A stretch of DNA of 64,000 nt from Novosphingobium olei (GTDB taxonomy: Bacteria > Pseudomonadota > Alphaproteobacteria > Sphingomonadales > Sphingomonadaceae), in NCBI RefSeq assembly GCF_012927405.1, contig NZ_JABBGM010000011.1:1-64000 (forward strand), written 5' to 3'. The notes beneath the pieces are model-generated. The model had not been told where the DNA came from. It saw nothing but the letters and a program-made list of their open reading frames with translations, and did not search any database. The position numbers and the translations under genes were made by a program. Below are positions 42,976-51,932 of the stretch, piece by piece (within the stretch, counting starts at the first letter, position 1; every line of letters starts with the position of its first letter).

Positions 42976-44997
42976 ATGCGCCTGAAACTTCTGCCTGCTC
43001 TTGTCCTCGTATCGATCCCCGCGCTGGTTGCCGCACAATCCGCCACGCCCCGCTACCAACCATGGGGCCTGGAACTGCAGCATCTCGATACCAGCGTGAA
43101 GCCCGGTGACGATTTCTACGTCTACGCTCTCGGGACCTGGTTGAAGAATCAGCCAATCGCCGCCGACAAGGTTGGTACCGGCTACAACTATGACCTGCCT
43201 GACGAGATTGAGGGGCAGGTTCGGCGGATCGTGGAAGAATCCGCGGCGAAGCCTGCAACAGCCACCGAAAAGAAGGTCGGCGATTTCTACGCAGCATGGA
43301 TGGACGAAGCCGCCGTCGAGGCGCACGGCACGCAACCTCTCAAGCCATGGCTCGCCAGGATCGATGCGATCCGCACGAGGCCTGAACTCGTCCGCCTGAT
43401 GATGCGGCCGGGCTATCCGTCCCCCGTCAACATCGGCATCTCGGCCGATGTGGATGATCCGACCCGGTACATGGCGGATTCCGGTCAAGCTCGCCTCGGC
43501 TTGCCTACCCGTGATTATTACCTCCTGAAGGGTGAGAAGTACGACGCCATACGCGAGGCCTATCGCGCCTATCTGATCAAGATCCAGCAACTGGCTGGCA
43601 TTCCGGACGCTGCCGCCAAGGCTGATCGGATCATCGCGCTGGAAACGCGGATCAGCCAGGACCAGTGGACGCCGGAACAGCTCCGCGACCCGGTAAAGAC
43701 GCACAACCCGATGTCGCGCGCCCAACTTGCCAAGTTCGCGCCGGAACTTGACTGGAATGCGACGCTTGCGTCGATGGGACTTTCCAGCGCCGCCAAGGTC
43801 AATGTCTCTGAACCGAGCGCGGTGGCGGCCACGGCCAAGCGGTTGGGTGACGTGCCGCTTTCGACGTGGAAGGAGTGGATGACGGCCCGCTTCATTTCGG
43901 AAGTCGCGCCGTTCCTGCCCAAGCCGTTCGACCAGGCGAACTTCGATTTCTATAGCAAGACGCTGCGCGGCGTCGCCGAGCAACGCGCCCGCTGGAAGCG
44001 CGGGATGGCCCTGATCGACGATGCGCTTGGAGAAGCGGTCGGGGCAATCTACGTCCAGCGCTATTGGTCGCCCGTAACGCAGGCCAAGGCCGACGAACTC
44101 GTCAGCGACATGAAGGCGGCCTACAAGGAAAAGATCCAAGTCGCGACGTGGATGGACGAAGCCACGCGAAAGGCGGCGCTGGAAAAACTCGGCACGTTCG
44201 ATCCGCGCGTGGGACACCCCGCCAAATGGATAGATTACACCACGCTCGCCGTCAGCCGCACCGATCCGCTGGCGAACCAGATGGCCGTCGCCGACTTCCA
44301 GTGGCAGCTTCAGTTGAAGCGCTTCCCCAAGCCGGTGGACCGGGGTCTGTGGTACATGACGCCCCAGACGGTGAACGCCTACTACGATCCCACGATGAAC
44401 CAGATCACGTTGCCGGCGGCGATCCTGCAACCGCCGTTCTTCGATCCCAATGCCGACCCCGCCGTCAATTATGCCGAAACGGGTGCAACCACGATCGGCC
44501 ACGAAATGGGCCACGGTTTCGACGATGAGGGGCGCCAGTTCGACGCGAAGGGACGACTGCGCGACTGGTGGTCCAAGGAAACGGCGGCCCAGTACACGGT
44601 CAAGGCTGACCGCCTTGCCGAGCAGTTCGACCAGTACGAGCCGATCCCGGGAGTCAAGATCAAAGGCCGTCTGACACTGGGCGAGAACCTTGCGGATCTC
44701 GGCGGCTTGGAAACCGCCTATGCCGCTTATCGCCGCTACGTCGCCCGCCATGGTGAACCGCCGGTGCTGAACGGCATGACCGGCGATCAGCGCTTCTTCC
44801 TCGCCTACGCCCACGCGTGGCAAGGCAAGCGACGGGACGAAGCGGTGCGCCAGCAGTTGCTCAGCGATCCTCACTCGCCGGACAAGTACCGGGTGAACGG
44901 CATCGTCCGGAACTTTGCGCCGTGGTACCAGGCGTTCGGCATCAAGCCGGGCGACGCGATGTACCTTCCCCCAGATCAGCGGGTCAGCATCTGGTAG
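42976..44997 (+). CDS. M13 family metallopeptidase (neprilysin-like)
   Basis: This 673-residue zinc endopeptidase has a signal peptide (residues 1-20, ending in VAAQ), so it is exported to the periplasm. The zinc motif is H509-E-M-G-H513 (TTIGHEMGHGFDDEG), with the third ligand in LGENLADLGG and the NAYYDP segment upstream that binds substrate. The protein ends with VSIW, as bacterial members do. It cleaves small peptides; the physiological substrate is unknown. It stands alone: the flanking genes are divergent or convergent. Confidence 0.94.
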   Translation: MRLKLLPALVLVSIPALVAAQSATPRYQPWGLELQHLDTSVKPGDDFYVYALGTWLKNQPIAADKVGTGYNYDLPDEIEGQVRRIVEESAAKPATATEKKVGDFYAAWMDEAAVEAHGTQPLKPWLARIDAIRTRPELVRLMMRPGYPSPVNIGISADVDDPTRYMADSGQARLGLPTRDYYLLKGEKYDAIREAYRAYLIKIQQLAGIPDAAAKADRIIALETRISQDQWTPEQLRDPVKTHNPMSRAQLAKFAPELDWNATLASMGLSSAAKVNVSEPSAVAATAKRLGDVPLSTWKEWMTARFISEVAPFLPKPFDQANFDFYSKTLRGVAEQRARWKRGMALIDDALGEAVGAIYVQRYWSPVTQAKADELVSDMKAAYKEKIQVATWMDEATRKAALEKLGTFDPRVGHPAKWIDYTTLAVSRTDPLANQMAVADFQWQLQLKRFPKPVDRGLWYMTPQTVNAYYDPTMNQITLPAAILQPPFFDPNADPAVNYAETGATTIGHEMGHGFDDEGRQFDAKGRLRDWWSKETAAQYTVKADRLAEQFDQYEPIPGVKIKGRLTLGENLADLGGLETAYAAYRRYVARHGEPPVLNGMTGDQRFFLAYAHAWQGKRRDEAVRQQLLSDPHSPDKYRVNGIVRNFAPWYQAFGIKPGDAMYLPPDQRVSIW

Positions 44998-45045
44998 GCT
45001 TTGATTTGGCGGAGACCAGTCGCTTGTGCACCCCACTGATGGCGA

Positions 45046-46320
45046 TCAGTCCTGCTTATCCGGACGGGCTGTTTCAGGCATGGTCAGAAGCACAGGCAAA
45101 ATGCACAGCGCGACGACCGCGATCATGGCCCCCGGCAGCGGTGCCCATCCCGTGCGACCGAGCAGCGTCTGGGCAACCCACGGGGCAAGGCCCCCGAAGA
45201 TCGCAGTTGCGGTGGTCGCGCCGAAAGCAAGGCCGCTCAGGCGCCCCTCACCGGGAAACTGTTCGGCCGTTGCCACCGCGCCCACCGCGCTGACTGCGCC
45301 AGCCAGCGCAGCGAGCACCACGGCTGCGGTGGTGGCCAGCGCAAGCGAGGCATGGGTCATCAGGCCGAAGAGCGACGCCGGCAGAACCGCGGCCGCAAGC
45401 GCGCAGGCGATCAGCACCGGCTTTCGTCCGATCCGATCGGACAGCGCGCCAATGGGCGGCGTTACCACGATCACCGCAGCGGCGGCGATCGTCGCCAACT
45501 GCAGCGTCTGCGCTTCCTGCAACGCTCCGGTAGAGGTCAGGAACACCGGCACGTAAGTGATGCCGACGTAGTAGGTGATCGATCCAAGGGCGGAAATGGC
45601 AAACCCGCGCACGATGCCGGCGCGGTGATGGACAAGAGCGTGCCGCAATGGCTGGACAGGCACCGTACCGGCACGGCTCTGGCGTTCGAATTCGGGCGAT
45701 TCCTCCATCGCGAACCGGGCTGCCAGTAACGCGCCTGCTAGGACTGCGCCGAACAGAAAGGGTATACGCCAACCCCACGCGACGAGATCGGCGTCGCTAA
45801 GCAGGCTGACGGTGAGCGCCGAGATACCGGCGGCGAGAAGCGCGCCGACCTCGCTTGCGGCGGAAGCAATCGAAGTGACAAGACCGCGCCGATGCGGTCG
45901 CGCCCCCTCCATCAGGTAGGCGACGACGCCGGTGTATTCGCCACCGACCGAGAAGCCCATCAGACACCGGATGAGCAAGAGCAGGCCACCGGCAATGTCG
46001 CCGGCCTGATCGCGTGTCGGAAGCAGCGCGGTTACCAGCATGGCGACGGTCATGAGCAGCATCGATGCCAGCATTGAGCGCCGACGGCCGAACCGATCGC
46101 CGACGTGGCCGAACACGATCGCCCCGATCGGCCGCATCAGGTAGGCGACTGCAAAGCCTCCCAGCGTGACCAGCACCCCCGACTGCCCGGCACCGAAGAA
46201 TACGCGCGACAGCACCGCAGCAAGATAGAGGTAAAGCGTGAAATCGTACCATTCGACGATGGTTGAAAGCGCCGCGATGCCCTGCGAGGCGCGCGACATT
46301 ACGGATGATTGGGCGTTCAC
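45046..46320 (-). CDS. MFS transporter, metabolite:H+ symporter type
   Basis: From the chosen GTG this is a 424-residue, twelve-helix transporter. The N-terminal VEWYDFTLYLYLA, the GHVGDRFGRRR loop after helix 2 and the second GALSDRIGRKP loop are typical of the metabolite:H+ symporter family, whose members carry organic acids, shikimate or proline betaine. The GTG follows AGGACGAGGC; an ATG at 46341 or 46299 is also possible, and the frame extends much further upstream without protein-like sequence. It is convergent with the M13 peptidase. The substrate is not known. Confidence 0.85.
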   Translation of the reverse strand: MNAQSSVMSRASQGIAALSTIVEWYDFTLYLYLAAVLSRVFFGAGQSGVLVTLGGFAVAYLMRPIGAIVFGHVGDRFGRRRSMLASMLLMTVAMLVTALLPTRDQAGDIAGGLLLLIRCLMGFSVGGEYTGVVAYLMEGARPHRRGLVTSIASAASEVGALLAAGISALTVSLLSDADLVAWGWRIPFLFGAVLAGALLAARFAMEESPEFERQSRAGTVPVQPLRHALVHHRAGIVRGFAISALGSITYYVGITYVPVFLTSTGALQEAQTLQLATIAAAAVIVVTPPIGALSDRIGRKPVLIACALAAAVLPASLFGLMTHASLALATTAAVVLAALAGAVSAVGAVATAEQFPGEGRLSGLAFGATTATAIFGGLAPWVAQTLLGRTGWAPLPGAMIAVVALCILPVLLTMPETARPDKQD

Positions 46321-46515
46321 GCCTCGTCCTCGTCTGTTCATCGCTTGAGGAACTAACACAGGCTTTGCTGGTTCACGCGATAATACGGTGTGGGGGAATT
46401 GAGGATGCCGCGCGGGCTGTGTTGAAAAGGCCACCGGGCCAGTCCGAACAGCACTTCGCCGACTTTGCGCCGTCCGCTCGGGCAGGAAATGTCCGCTGCA
46501 GCAGGAAGGCCGACT

Positions 46516-47469
46516 ATGACCGAAACGCTTACCCGCCTCGACAGTCCCTTCGCACGCGATGTGGTGCGCGGGCTTGCCCAGCACCGCAAGACGATCCCTG
46601 CGCGCTATTTCTACGACATGCGCGGCTCCGAGCTGTTCGAGGAAATCACCCAGCTTCCCGAATATTACCCCACGCGCACCGAGCTCGGCCTGCTGCGCGA
46701 CCATGCCGCCGATCTGGCGCGGTTCGCGGGCCGCCATCCGACGGTGATTGAATTCGGCGCGGGCTCTGCCACCAAGACCCCGTTGCTGCTGGATGCGGTC
46801 GCGGCGCAGACGTACGTGGGCATCGATATTTCGGCCGACTTCCTGGAAGAATCGACCGCCGCACTATCTGCCTCGCGTCCGGGGCTGGAGGTTGTTGCTG
46901 TGCCCGGCGATTTCACCCACGCGCTTGATCTTCCTCCACTGAAGGGGGAGCGGATCGGATTTTTCTCCGGCTCAACCATTGGCAATTTCGAACATCGCGC
47001 AGCCGTCGATCTGCTGCGCTCGTTCCGCGCGACGCTCGGCGAGGATGCCCTGCTGGTGATTGCGATCGACACGCGCAAAAACCCGCACCTGCTCGAAGCC
47101 GCATACGACGATGCCGCCGGCGTTACGGCCGAATTCAACCTCAACCTGCTGCGGCGGATCAACCGCGAATTGGAAGGCACGATCCCCGTCGAGGCATTCG
47201 AACATCGCGCCATTTGGCACGACGGACTGGGCCGGATCGAGATGCATTTGGTCGCGCGCGAGGATGTGACGTTCGAGGCAGCGGGCGAACATTTCGCCAT
47301 GCGCGGGGGCGAGACGATCCACACCGAGAATAGCTACAAGTACACCCTGCCAGAAGCGCGTCTGCTGGCGCGAACCGCCGGGTGGGAGCCTCTGGCCTTC
47401 TGGACGGACGAGCGCGAGATGTTCGGGCTGCACGTCTGGACCACGGCCAAGGACGACATGCAGCCGTGA
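46516..47469 (+). CDS. egtD: L-histidine N-alpha-methyltransferase (EgtD)
   Basis: This 317-residue SAM-dependent enzyme trimethylates histidine to hercynine, the first step of ergothioneine synthesis. The RYFYDMRGSELFEEITQLP start, the SAM loop VIEFGAGSATKTPLLL and IGFFSGSTIGNF are diagnostic. The ATG is preceded by GGAAGG at six bases; earlier in-frame starts are weaker. Its stop overlaps the GTG of egtB by four bases. No egtC or egtE lies here. Confidence 0.94.
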   Translation: MTETLTRLDSPFARDVVRGLAQHRKTIPARYFYDMRGSELFEEITQLPEYYPTRTELGLLRDHAADLARFAGRHPTVIEFGAGSATKTPLLLDAVAAQTYVGIDISADFLEESTAALSASRPGLEVVAVPGDFTHALDLPPLKGERIGFFSGSTIGNFEHRAAVDLLRSFRATLGEDALLVIAIDTRKNPHLLEAAYDDAAGVTAEFNLNLLRRINRELEGTIPVEAFEHRAIWHDGLGRIEMHLVAREDVTFEAAGEHFAMRGGETIHTENSYKYTLPEARLLARTAGWEPLAFWTDEREMFGLHVWTTAKDDMQP

Positions 47470-48671
47470 GCGGGCCCGTCCCTGCAGGTGCGGCCACGCT
47501 CTATGAATGCGCGACGCAAGTGTTGCGGCGCTTCCGCGAAGTTCGCGCCTACACTGAGGCACTAGTCGCGCCGCTATCGCCAGAGGACTGCCAGGTGCAG
47601 TCAATGCCCGACGTCAGCCCGGCTAAGTGGCACCTCGCCCACACGACGTGGTTCTTCGAGACGTTCCTGCTGCAGCCGCTACTGCCAAATTACCGGCCTT
47701 TCGATCCGGCCTATGCGGTTTTGTTCAACTCGTACTACGTCGGCGTGGGAGAGCGGCACCCGCGCGCCCATCGTGGCCTTCTTACTCGCCCCCGCCTGAA
47801 CGAAGTCATGGACTATCGCGCGTACGTCAATCGCGCGATGGAACATCTGATGGAACAGCTGGCACCGTCGGCTTGGGGGCCGCTGGTGGAACTTGGCTGC
47901 CAGCACGAACAGCAGCATCAGGAGTTGATCCTGATGGACATCAAGCACGTGCTGTCCAGCAATCCGCTGCAACCCGCTTATGCGGATACCTTCGAACTGC
48001 AGCCGCTGGGTGAGGCGTTCGGCTGGCGGGAGCAGCCGGGCGGCCTTTACGAGATCGGGCATGGCGGAGCAGGCTTTCACTTCGACAACGAGACACCGCG
48101 CCATCGTGTCTGGCTGGAACCATTCGAGATGGCGACGCGGCTGGTAAAGGCGGGTGAATACACGGCGTTTATCGCCGATGGCGGCTATCACCGGCCAGAG
48201 CTGTGGCTGTCAGAAGGTTGGGACCTGGTCCAGCGCGAAGGATGGACCGCGCCGCTTTACTGGCAAGAAGAGGCCGATGGCTGGAGCCGGTTCACGCTGT
48301 GCGGCCGGCGCCCTGTCGATCCAGATCAGGCCGTGCTCCACGTCAGCCAATTCGAGGCAGACGCCTACGCCCGCTGGGCAGGCGCGCGCTTGCCGACGGA
48401 AGCCGAATGGGAAGTCGCGAGCGTTCACGGCGGGCTGCATGGCCTCTACAACCACGCCTGGCAATGGACTGCCTCAGCCTATCTTGGCTATCCGGGCTTT
48501 ATGCCGCCTGAAGGCGCGGTAGGCGAATACAACGGCAAATTCATGAGCAACCAGATGGTGCTGCGCGGGGGATCGCTGGCGACACCAGACGGCCATGCGC
48601 GGGCAACCTACCGGAACTTCTTCCCTGCCTCTGCCCGCTGGGCTTTCAGCGGCATCCGTCTGGCCCGGTGA
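47466..48671 (+). CDS. egtB: Hercynine oxygenase, ergothioneine synthase EgtB-type
   Basis: This 401-residue nonhaem iron enzyme joins a thiol substrate to hercynine with oxygen. The N-terminal DinB-like domain carries the iron ligands H56 (KWHLAHTTW) and H147-x3-H151 (CQHEQQHQE). The C-terminal formylglycine-generating-enzyme-like domain follows, with the LPTEAEWEVA and VLRGGSLAT signatures. It starts at GTG with four-base overlap to egtD. Whether it uses gamma-glutamylcysteine or cysteine cannot be told from sequence; the lack of a neighbouring egtC leaves both open. Confidence 0.93.
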   Translation: MSGPVPAGAATLYECATQVLRRFREVRAYTEALVAPLSPEDCQVQSMPDVSPAKWHLAHTTWFFETFLLQPLLPNYRPFDPAYAVLFNSYYVGVGERHPRAHRGLLTRPRLNEVMDYRAYVNRAMEHLMEQLAPSAWGPLVELGCQHEQQHQELILMDIKHVLSSNPLQPAYADTFELQPLGEAFGWREQPGGLYEIGHGGAGFHFDNETPRHRVWLEPFEMATRLVKAGEYTAFIADGGYHRPELWLSEGWDLVQREGWTAPLYWQEEADGWSRFTLCGRRPVDPDQAVLHVSQFEADAYARWAGARLPTEAEWEVASVHGGLHGLYNHAWQWTASAYLGYPGFMPPEGAVGEYNGKFMSNQMVLRGGSLATPDGHARATYRNFFPASARWAFSGIRLAR

Positions 48672-49361
48672 TCAGCGCAGGGCGAAGTCGACGCAGGCGC
48701 GGCATTGCAGCACCAGTGGATCGACCAGCGGCAACACTGAAGACGCTGTGGTGATCGCCAGCGGCAGTTCGGTGCACCCCAGGATCACTGCCTCGCAACC
48801 TTGTGCAGCGTGGGCTTCTATCAACTGCGCGAAATAGCTGGTGAATGCTGCATCCATCTCGCCATTGGCAAGACGGGTCTGGATTGCGCCGATGCGGATG
48901 CGGTCTTCCTCTTGCGGGATGACCACCTCGATGCCGGCAGCCACCAACGGGTCGGCATAATAGCCGTCCTCCATGGTGAAGCGTGTGCCCAGCAGCAGCG
49001 CTTTGTGCGTACGACTTTCCAGCAAGTGCGCGCGCACGAGCATTATGGCGTGAAACATCGGCGGAGCTGCTGGCAAGCCGGGGGCCAGCTGGTCATAGAT
49101 CTTGTGCAGGGTGTTGTTGGCGATCATCCAGCAATCCGGGGCAAAGCGCATCAACGTATCGATCTCGCGCCGCAACAGTGAAGGGATCACGCTCCAGTCC
49201 GCCGAATAGGCACTTCGGATGTGGTGATAGTCGATGCTGTAAAGCACGATCCGCGCCGAATGCCTCTCACCCAGGCGGCTCTCAACCTCCTCGTTGAGCA
49301 ACCGATATGGCAGGATGGTCGAAGGCCAGTTGGTTCCGCCCAGCACGCCGATCAACTTCAT
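48672..49361 (-). CDS. Aspartate/glutamate racemase family protein, altered first catalytic residue
   Basis: This 229-residue protein has the two-lobed fold of Asp/Glu racemases (IGVLGGTNWPST start, VILGCTELPL second half). The ATG is preceded by AAGGAAA. Where classical racemases have Cys, and the YgeA type has Thr, before an N-T-x-H element, this sequence reads IANNTLHK, so position 82 is Asn. The second cysteine, C196, is kept. One-base chemistry or another isomerase or lyase activity is therefore more likely than classical two-base racemisation. It is convergent with egtB (1 base apart). Confidence 0.82.
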   Translation of the reverse strand: MKLIGVLGGTNWPSTILPYRLLNEEVESRLGERHSARIVLYSIDYHHIRSAYSADWSVIPSLLRREIDTLMRFAPDCWMIANNTLHKIYDQLAPGLPAAPPMFHAIMLVRAHLLESRTHKALLLGTRFTMEDGYYADPLVAAGIEVVIPQEEDRIRIGAIQTRLANGEMDAAFTSYFAQLIEAHAAQGCEAVILGCTELPLAITTASSVLPLVDPLVLQCRACVDFALR

Positions 49362-49443
49362 AGCGTTTCCTTTGCAGCGCTCCGCAACAGGCGCTGCCGC
49401 TCGCACGCCCGTTCCAGTGCCGGTCTGCAGGCAGTCGCCGCCA

Positions 49444-50817
49444 TCACGGCCCCTCCGATGGCGACCACCCTCCACCGAGCGCCTGATACAGGCTGATTCG
49501 CGCCGAATAGGCGTCGGCCTTCGTCTGGATCAGCGCAAGCTCTGCCGACAGCAACCCGCGCTGCGTGTCGAGCTGTTCCAGCAAGGGCGAATACCCTTCG
49601 CGATAGCGGTTGGTGGCCAATCGATTGGCTTCGGCAAGTGTATCGCGCTGTCGTGTCTGGATATGGACCTGACGATCCTGTCCGTCGACGGCGGCAAGCG
49701 CATCGTTCACCTCGCGGAAGGCGGTAAGGGCCGCCTTGCGGTAAGCGAAGGCAGCCGCGTCGCGCTGGGCTGCGGCTGTCCCAACGCCCGCCCGCAGTCG
49801 CCCACCCTCGAACAGCGGAGCAAGGATGCTTCCGCCCACCGACCAAAGCGCGATGGGCCCTGACAGCAGCGAGGAGAACGCTGCACCGGTCGACGCCGAA
49901 AGCTTCACTTGTGGGAGGAAGCGCTTGCGCGCGGCGGCGAGATTGCTGTCGCTGGCCGCGAGCTGATATTCGGCCTGAGCCACATCCGGGCGGCGTCGCA
50001 GGAGTTCGGACGGTAGCGAACCCGGCAACGGCGGACGGGAAAGGGCATCAAGCCCGCGCCCCCGCTCCACCGGTCCCGGCACCCTGCCGACCAGCACGCT
50101 CAGCGCGTTTTCCTGGCGAGCCCTCGCCTGCTCGATCGCCGGAATCAGCAGCAGCGCGGACTGATAGTCCACTTCGGCCTGCTGAAGCTCCAGCTTGGGC
50201 GAATAGCCGGTCTCGACCCGTCGCGCGATCAGATCGCGCGCGCCCTTGCGGATATCCGAAGTGCGGCGCGCGAGTGCGAGCCTGTCGTCCAGCGCCAGCA
50301 GCGCCACGTACGCACTAGCCGTTGCCGATGCGACCGACAGCCGCGCCGCATCTCGCGCCGCCGCGCTTGCCAGCCAGGCCGACCGCGCGGCGCTGACCTG
50401 ATCCGAAAGCCGGCCGAACAGGTCGATCTCCCATGCCGCCTGGAGTTGTGGCTGGGCCGCGCGCTGTTCGACCGGCTGGCCAAACGCGTTGACGCTGCGC
50501 GAATCCGATGCGCCAACGCCGGTGTCGAGCGTCGGCAGGAGGGCGGACCGGGCAAGATCCTGCTGCGCACGCGCTTCGCGCACCCGCGCCGCCGCGATCG
50601 CGACATCCGCGTTCCGGGCGAGAGCTTGCTCGACGAGTGACGATAGCTGAGGGTCCCCGAATCCTCGCCACCATTCGGCATCGATTGGAACGCCGGGACC
50701 AAGGTCAAGCCGCCAGCCCTGCGGTGGAACTACCGGAGGTATCTTTGCGGTCTCCACGTTCGGCCCTGCGCAGGCCGTCGCGAGCAAGGGGAGAACAAGC
50801 GCGATCCCGCGGATCAT
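49444..50817 (-). CDS. NodT-type efflux outer-membrane lipoprotein
   Basis: This 457-residue TolC-family channel has an N-terminal lipobox ending in TACAG (Cys near residue 16) and two OEP repeats. The WWRGFGDPQLSSLVEQAL segment and the GGSILAPLFEGGRL segment near the end are characteristic of NodT lipoproteins. It is the third gene of the multidrug efflux operon and overlaps the HlyD-type adaptor by four bases. Confidence 0.92.
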   Translation of the reverse strand: MIRGIALVLPLLATACAGPNVETAKIPPVVPPQGWRLDLGPGVPIDAEWWRGFGDPQLSSLVEQALARNADVAIAAARVREARAQQDLARSALLPTLDTGVGASDSRSVNAFGQPVEQRAAQPQLQAAWEIDLFGRLSDQVSAARSAWLASAAARDAARLSVASATASAYVALLALDDRLALARRTSDIRKGARDLIARRVETGYSPKLELQQAEVDYQSALLLIPAIEQARARQENALSVLVGRVPGPVERGRGLDALSRPPLPGSLPSELLRRRPDVAQAEYQLAASDSNLAAARKRFLPQVKLSASTGAAFSSLLSGPIALWSVGGSILAPLFEGGRLRAGVGTAAAQRDAAAFAYRKAALTAFREVNDALAAVDGQDRQVHIQTRQRDTLAEANRLATNRYREGYSPLLEQLDTQRGLLSAELALIQTKADAYSARISLYQALGGGWSPSEGP

Positions 50818-51932
50818 TTCGAGGTGTCCACGCGGGCCTCGACAGACATGCCAGGGCGCAGCCTGCGTGCCGCCGTCTGGCCCGGATCGACCCGGATGCG
50901 CACGGCAATGCGCTGGGCGACCTTGACGAAGTTGCCCGTTGCGTTGTCCGCCTTCAGCACGGCAAATTCCGAACCGGCAGCGGGGGAAATATTCTCGACG
51001 TGGCCGGTCAGCTCCTCTCCGGCAAGCGCATCAACGGTAAACCGGGCCGGCTGGCCAACCGCCATTCGGGCGGTCTGCGCCTCCTTGAAATTGGCGATGA
51101 CCCAGATGTCGTTGGGAACCAGGAACAGCAACTGCGTGCCGGCGGTCACGAATGCGCCAAGCCGGACGCCGATCTCCGAAAGCTGGCCATCTTCCGGTGC
51201 GCGGATCACGGTGTTTTCAAGATCGACCTGCGCGGCGTGAAGCTGCGCGCGCGCGGCTTCCACGCTGGCCGCAAGCCCGCCGCGGCCGACCAAGACACTG
51301 CGGACGTCCTGTTCGCCAACGCCCCTTGCCGCCTGTGCCTGTTGAACGGCCGCCTGGGCCGCCAGCAGCGCCGCGCGCGTCTGGTCCCTTTCGCGCTCGG
51401 AGATGGAGCCGTCCCGAACAAGCGCGCTTGCGCGATCCATGTCCGCCCGCGCCTTCACCAGTTGCGCCTGCGCACTGGCGATTGCGGCATCCTGGCCGCC
51501 AATGGCAGCCTTGCGCGATTTCTCGCTCTGTTGCGAATTGGCCAGTGCCGCTTCCTGTGCGGCCAGGTTTGCCTGCGCCTGCTCTACCTTGGCGCGATAC
51601 TGGCGGTCATCCACGACGGCGATCGCCTGTCCCTTGCGGACACGGGCGAAATCCTTGACGAGCACTTGCGTCACATAGCCGCTGACTTGCGGGCTGATCA
51701 CCGTGACCTTGCCGCGGACATACGCGTTGTCGGTCGATTGGGACAGGCTCGCAAACGGCGGCAAATGCCAGGCATAGAGGATCGCCGCCACCGATCCGAG
51801 CAGCGCCACCACCACCAGCACCAGCCGCGCCCCAGTCGGCCGCTGCGGTCGCCAACTGTCAGACGGACCCGGATCCGCGGCCGCAGGAGGGGTGGGCGTG
51901 GACGCATCTGCACCGATCGCCGGTTGTGTCAT
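50814..51932 (-). CDS. HlyD/EmrA-type membrane-fusion protein
   Basis: This 372-residue adaptor has a proline-rich cytosolic N-terminus, a single membrane helix (about residues 35-54), a lipoyl half-motif with STDNAYVRGKV, a long Ala/Gln/Lys-rich coiled coil and a C-terminal barrel. These are the features of EmrA partners of MFS drug pumps. The ATG that overlaps the transporter stop by four bases was chosen over a longer frame. It links the DHA2 transporter to the NodT channel. Confidence 0.92.
   Translation of the reverse strand: MTQPAIGADASTPTPPAAADPGPSDSWRPQRPTGARLVLVVVALLGSVAAILYAWHLPPFASLSQSTDNAYVRGKVTVISPQVSGYVTQVLVKDFARVRKGQAIAVVDDRQYRAKVEQAQANLAAQEAALANSQQSEKSRKAAIGGQDAAIASAQAQLVKARADMDRASALVRDGSISERERDQTRAALLAAQAAVQQAQAARGVGEQDVRSVLVGRGGLAASVEAARAQLHAAQVDLENTVIRAPEDGQLSEIGVRLGAFVTAGTQLLFLVPNDIWVIANFKEAQTARMAVGQPARFTVDALAGEELTGHVENISPAAGSEFAVLKADNATGNFVKVAQRIAVRIRVDPGQTAARRLRPGMSVEARVDTSK

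Noticed and set aside
42970..45036. A 688-residue minus-strand frame
   Set aside because: It is the complement of the M13 metallopeptidase gene, which has a signal peptide and an intact zinc motif. The antisense product has no recognisable features.
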